Assembly: GCA_002293845.1 (NCBI GenBank)
Contig: DBEA01000013.1
Location: 56,975 to 79,166, forward strand
Reading direction: 5' to 3'
DNA: 22,192 bases
Source of the DNA: Patescibacteria group bacterium UBA918
GTDB taxonomy: Bacteria; Patescibacteriota; Minisyncoccia; Phycocordibacterales; UBA918
Shown: positions 20,607 through 22,192 of the stretch, piece by piece
Numbering within the stretch: the stretch's first letter is position 1
Layout of the letters: each line of letters begins with the position of its first letter
Notes under the pieces: model-generated
The model's input: only the letters and a program-made list of their open reading frames with translations
Database searches by the model: none
What the model was told of the DNA's origin: nothing
Made by a program: the position numbers and the translations under genes

Positions 20607-22007
20607 TTACTGTGAAAATTCGCCGGTCGGCAGATTGGCCGGGGCTTCGCCACGCGTCGAAGGCACTCTATCCAATGTCGGAGTGAGTGCCACCTTGCCA
20701 GGCAAATGCCAAATCGAAGCCAATTCTTCAGCCGTAAAGATCTTGGGATGGTCACCTGAACCTTTAGGATAATACACTCGTCGGCGATATTCTTTCAGCT
20801 CTGCCTTTTTAAGCGCCTCCAGGGCTTTACGCTTCTTGCCAGGATAAAGATCCTTGTAATCGAAATCGGTACGCCAACGGATGCCGAGCGCGTTTGAACC
20901 ACTATCGAATTGACTGAACATACGGATAACAGGATTAATAAGATCTCCATTGAAACCACCTTTTGTGTTCACGTATATCCAGCGAATGGCGGTGTTATAG
21001 GCATACTTGCTAGAGTGCCGTTCGAGAGCACTAATAAGATCCTTTTCGCCGGCCGTGAGCGCCACATTGACAAGGTTACCCTCCTCATCCTTCATCTCTT
21101 TACCTTTAGGCAGACGGGTCTTTGGATCACGGTTCATCATGGTGTTGACCAAATCCTTTGACTCGGCGTTCCAACTTGACCCTTCGCCGATCTTCATTTG
21201 GCCATTGAGAAAGCTCGAAGGACGAAACGAAGTAGCTATGATCTGCACGAACAGACGCTCATGTGGCGCAATACTGCCCATCACCTCGAGCATCGGGGTC
21301 AGAGGATCTACTTTTTCCTCCTCCTTGGGCATTTTGTCCAAACCATAATCGATGTAAGTTTTAAGCGGCATTATGCCATCCTTCTTTTTGCCCATGTGCG
21401 CAGCGAAGATCTCGTAACCAGCACTCTTGTAGTCCAAGGGCACCTCGGCCGCGTAATCGACAGCTTCCTCTATGATCTCCACGCCCGGGTATTGCGAGTA
21501 CAAATTGGTCTCGAAGGCGTTCTTAGTCTTTTTGGTCGGGACATTGACGTAAAAACGTACCTCGCCACCGATCGAAGCGATCTCGAAAGAGAATGGCAGG
21601 GGCCGCTTGCCGTCGCGGTAGGTCTGCATCAGGTTGTCGGGATTAGCGGTGTTATGGATCTGCGCAATGACGAACTCCATCGCCTCCGGCGACTTCATCA
21701 CCTCGGGTGGCAAGCGGACTCTGAGAGTCGTACGGCCTTGATTGAGCGAAAAGGCGGCTCCGACCATATCCATCCATTTATTGAAAAATAAATAGAAAAG
21801 GACCAAAGGCAGCCAGACCGGAATGAGAGCGATGAACACCGACAGCACGTTACCGGTCGAGATTCCTAGCACGAACAAGCCGATGACCAAAAGACTAAAA
21901 GCGATCATCGCCGCTAAGGGGCCGTAATCGAAATCCTGATCTCCGACCCACTTCAAAAAAGCTTTGGCGCCGGGCACCTTTTCTTTGAAGAATTCCTCAT
22001 CGAACAT
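20607..22007 (-). CDS. Membrane protein like the N-terminal half of CPR TraG/VirB4 secretion proteins
   Basis: 466 residues with two adjacent transmembrane helices (about 28-50 and 56-75), then a large soluble mixed alpha/beta region. Blocks such as PFSFEIASIGGEVRFYVNVP, LYSQYPGVEIIEEAVDY and the end FTAEELASIWHLPGKVALTP resemble the DUF8128-type region that precedes the ATPase in CPR proteins annotated as type IV secretion coupling or VirB4-like ATPases. No Walker A or B motif is present and the next gene is mltG, so the ATPase part is either a separate gene outside this window or absent. A TATACT -10 lies 6 nt before the ATG. Confidence 0.65.
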   Translation of the reverse strand: MFDEEFFKEKVPGAKAFLKWVGDQDFDYGPLAAMIAFSLLVIGLFVLGISTGNVLSVFIALIPVWLPLVLFYLFFNKWMDMVGAAFSLNQGRTTLRVRLPPEVMKSPEAMEFVIAQIHNTANPDNLMQTYRDGKRPLPFSFEIASIGGEVRFYVNVPTKKTKNAFETNLYSQYPGVEIIEEAVDYAAEVPLDYKSAGYEIFAAHMGKKKDGIMPLKTYIDYGLDKMPKEEEKVDPLTPMLEVMGSIAPHERLFVQIIATSFRPSSFLNGQMKIGEGSSWNAESKDLVNTMMNRDPKTRLPKGKEMKDEEGNLVNVALTAGEKDLISALERHSSKYAYNTAIRWIYVNTKGGFNGDLINPVIRMFSQFDSGSNALGIRWRTDFDYKDLYPGKKRKALEALKKAELKEYRRRVYYPKGSGDHPKIFTAEELASIWHLPGKVALTPTLDRVPSTRGEAPANLPTGEFSQ

Positions 22008-22013
22008 GGTCTA

Positions 22014-22019
22014 AGTATA
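22014..22019 (-). promoter_or_regulatory. -10 box of the TraG-like gene
   Basis: Minus strand TATACT ends 6 nt before the ATG at 22007, placing +1 on the start codon. It lies within a heptamer-repeat tract, and no -35 is recognisable. Confidence 0.6.
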
Positions 22020-22042
22020 AAGTAGAAAACGCAAAGTACATA
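22015..22042. repeat. Degenerate heptamer repeat upstream of the TraG-like gene
   Basis: Units in 7-bp register on the + strand: GTATAAA (22015), GTAGAAA (22022), ACGCAAA (22029), GTACATA (22036). More diverged than the copies at 1103-1137 and 3041-3076. Confidence 0.45.
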
Positions 22043-22054
22043 AGGAAAATAGTG

Positions 22055-22089
22055 AAAAGCGGCGCGGGCCAAAGGCCCCCGCCCCTTTT
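22055..22089 (-). terminator. Terminator upstream of the TraG-like gene
   Basis: A 16-bp stem with two mismatches, 22055-22070 against 22074-22089, with a 3-nt loop. On the minus strand it begins with AAAAG and ends CTTTT. It would terminate a gene entering from beyond the right edge. Confidence 0.75.
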
Positions 22090-22115
22090 CCCATCCCAGC
22101 CTCTAAAAGCCAATT

Positions 22116-22192
22116 CTACCCCGTAACTAGAGTGTAAGCACCCGTAGAAAATTTCTTAAACAAATTGGTGTCCTTCAGATTGATCGACATGG
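22116..22192 (-). CDS. Possible 3' end of a gene running off the right edge
   Basis: One minus-strand frame stays open from the window edge to TAG at 22118-22116, giving about 24 residues ending KKFSTGAYTLVTG. The other two frames stop early. The terminator at 22055-22089 follows at a suitable distance. A 24-codon open stretch is expected by chance about a third of the time, so this is only a candidate. Family not recognised. An ATG at 22190-22188 could instead make it a short ORF. Confidence 0.3.
   Translation of the reverse strand, partial: MSINLKDTNLFKKFSTGAYTLVTG

Noticed and set aside
21198..21791. Plus-strand open frame of about 197 codons.
   Set aside because: It is the antisense of the TraG-like gene, with no domain pattern and no promoter or ribosome binding site.

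Overview
The window looks like core chromosome of a Patescibacteria (CPR) bacterium, most likely of the Parcubacteria group. This is inference; no rRNA marker lies in the window. The evidence is the very compact layout, reduced or zinc-free versions of universal proteins (a 625-residue AlaRS lacking two domains, a cysteine-free L36), and several families I associate with CPR genomes: a single-pass 'baseplate-J-like' protein, a degenerate FtsA/PilM-like protein, a DUF8128-like membrane protein and an ATP-cone/restriction-endonuclease fusion. All 27 called genes, one of them partial, lie on the minus strand, so reading order runs from high to low coordinates.

Layout in transcription order (right to left). 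22192-20607: a possible 3' end of an upstream gene, a terminator, then a membrane protein resembling the N-terminal half of CPR TraG/VirB4-like secretion proteins. 20598-18533: mltG and mnmA, overlapping by 4 bp. 18474-15265: ATP-cone/nuclease fusion, a membrane-anchored DUF7282-like protein, a RecB/Cas4-like PD-(D/E)XK protein, a small coiled-coil protein and a MESH1-like HD hydrolase that overlaps pepF by 4 bp. 15268-11197: pepF, a small cysteine-containing ORF, and alaS. 11112-8540: the actin-fold protein and the baseplate-J-like membrane protein. 8359-4184: the translation/transcription cluster infA-rpmJ-rpsM-rpsK-rpsD-rpoA-rplQ-rplM-rpsI, closed by a terminator. 4044-41: a HIT-family protein and the grpE-dnaK-dnaJ chaperone operon.

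The most striking signal is regulatory. At eight genes a sigma70-type -10 hexamer (five of them TATAAT or one base from it) ends only 6-12 nt before the ATG, so transcription should begin at or within a few bases of the start codon. Strong Shine-Dalgarno sequences are otherwise almost absent; the small ORF at 13175-13396 is the one clear exception. The grpE promoter is a perfect TTGACA-17-TATAAT. A second unexplained signal is a degenerate 7-bp-period repeat (consensus roughly KTAGWAA) confined to intergenic gaps at five places, once as an inverted pair. Strong hairpins also sit between rpsM/rpsK, infA/rpmJ and dnaK/dnaJ and across the rpsI stop codon. I saw no tRNA, rRNA, CRISPR array or insertion sequence.
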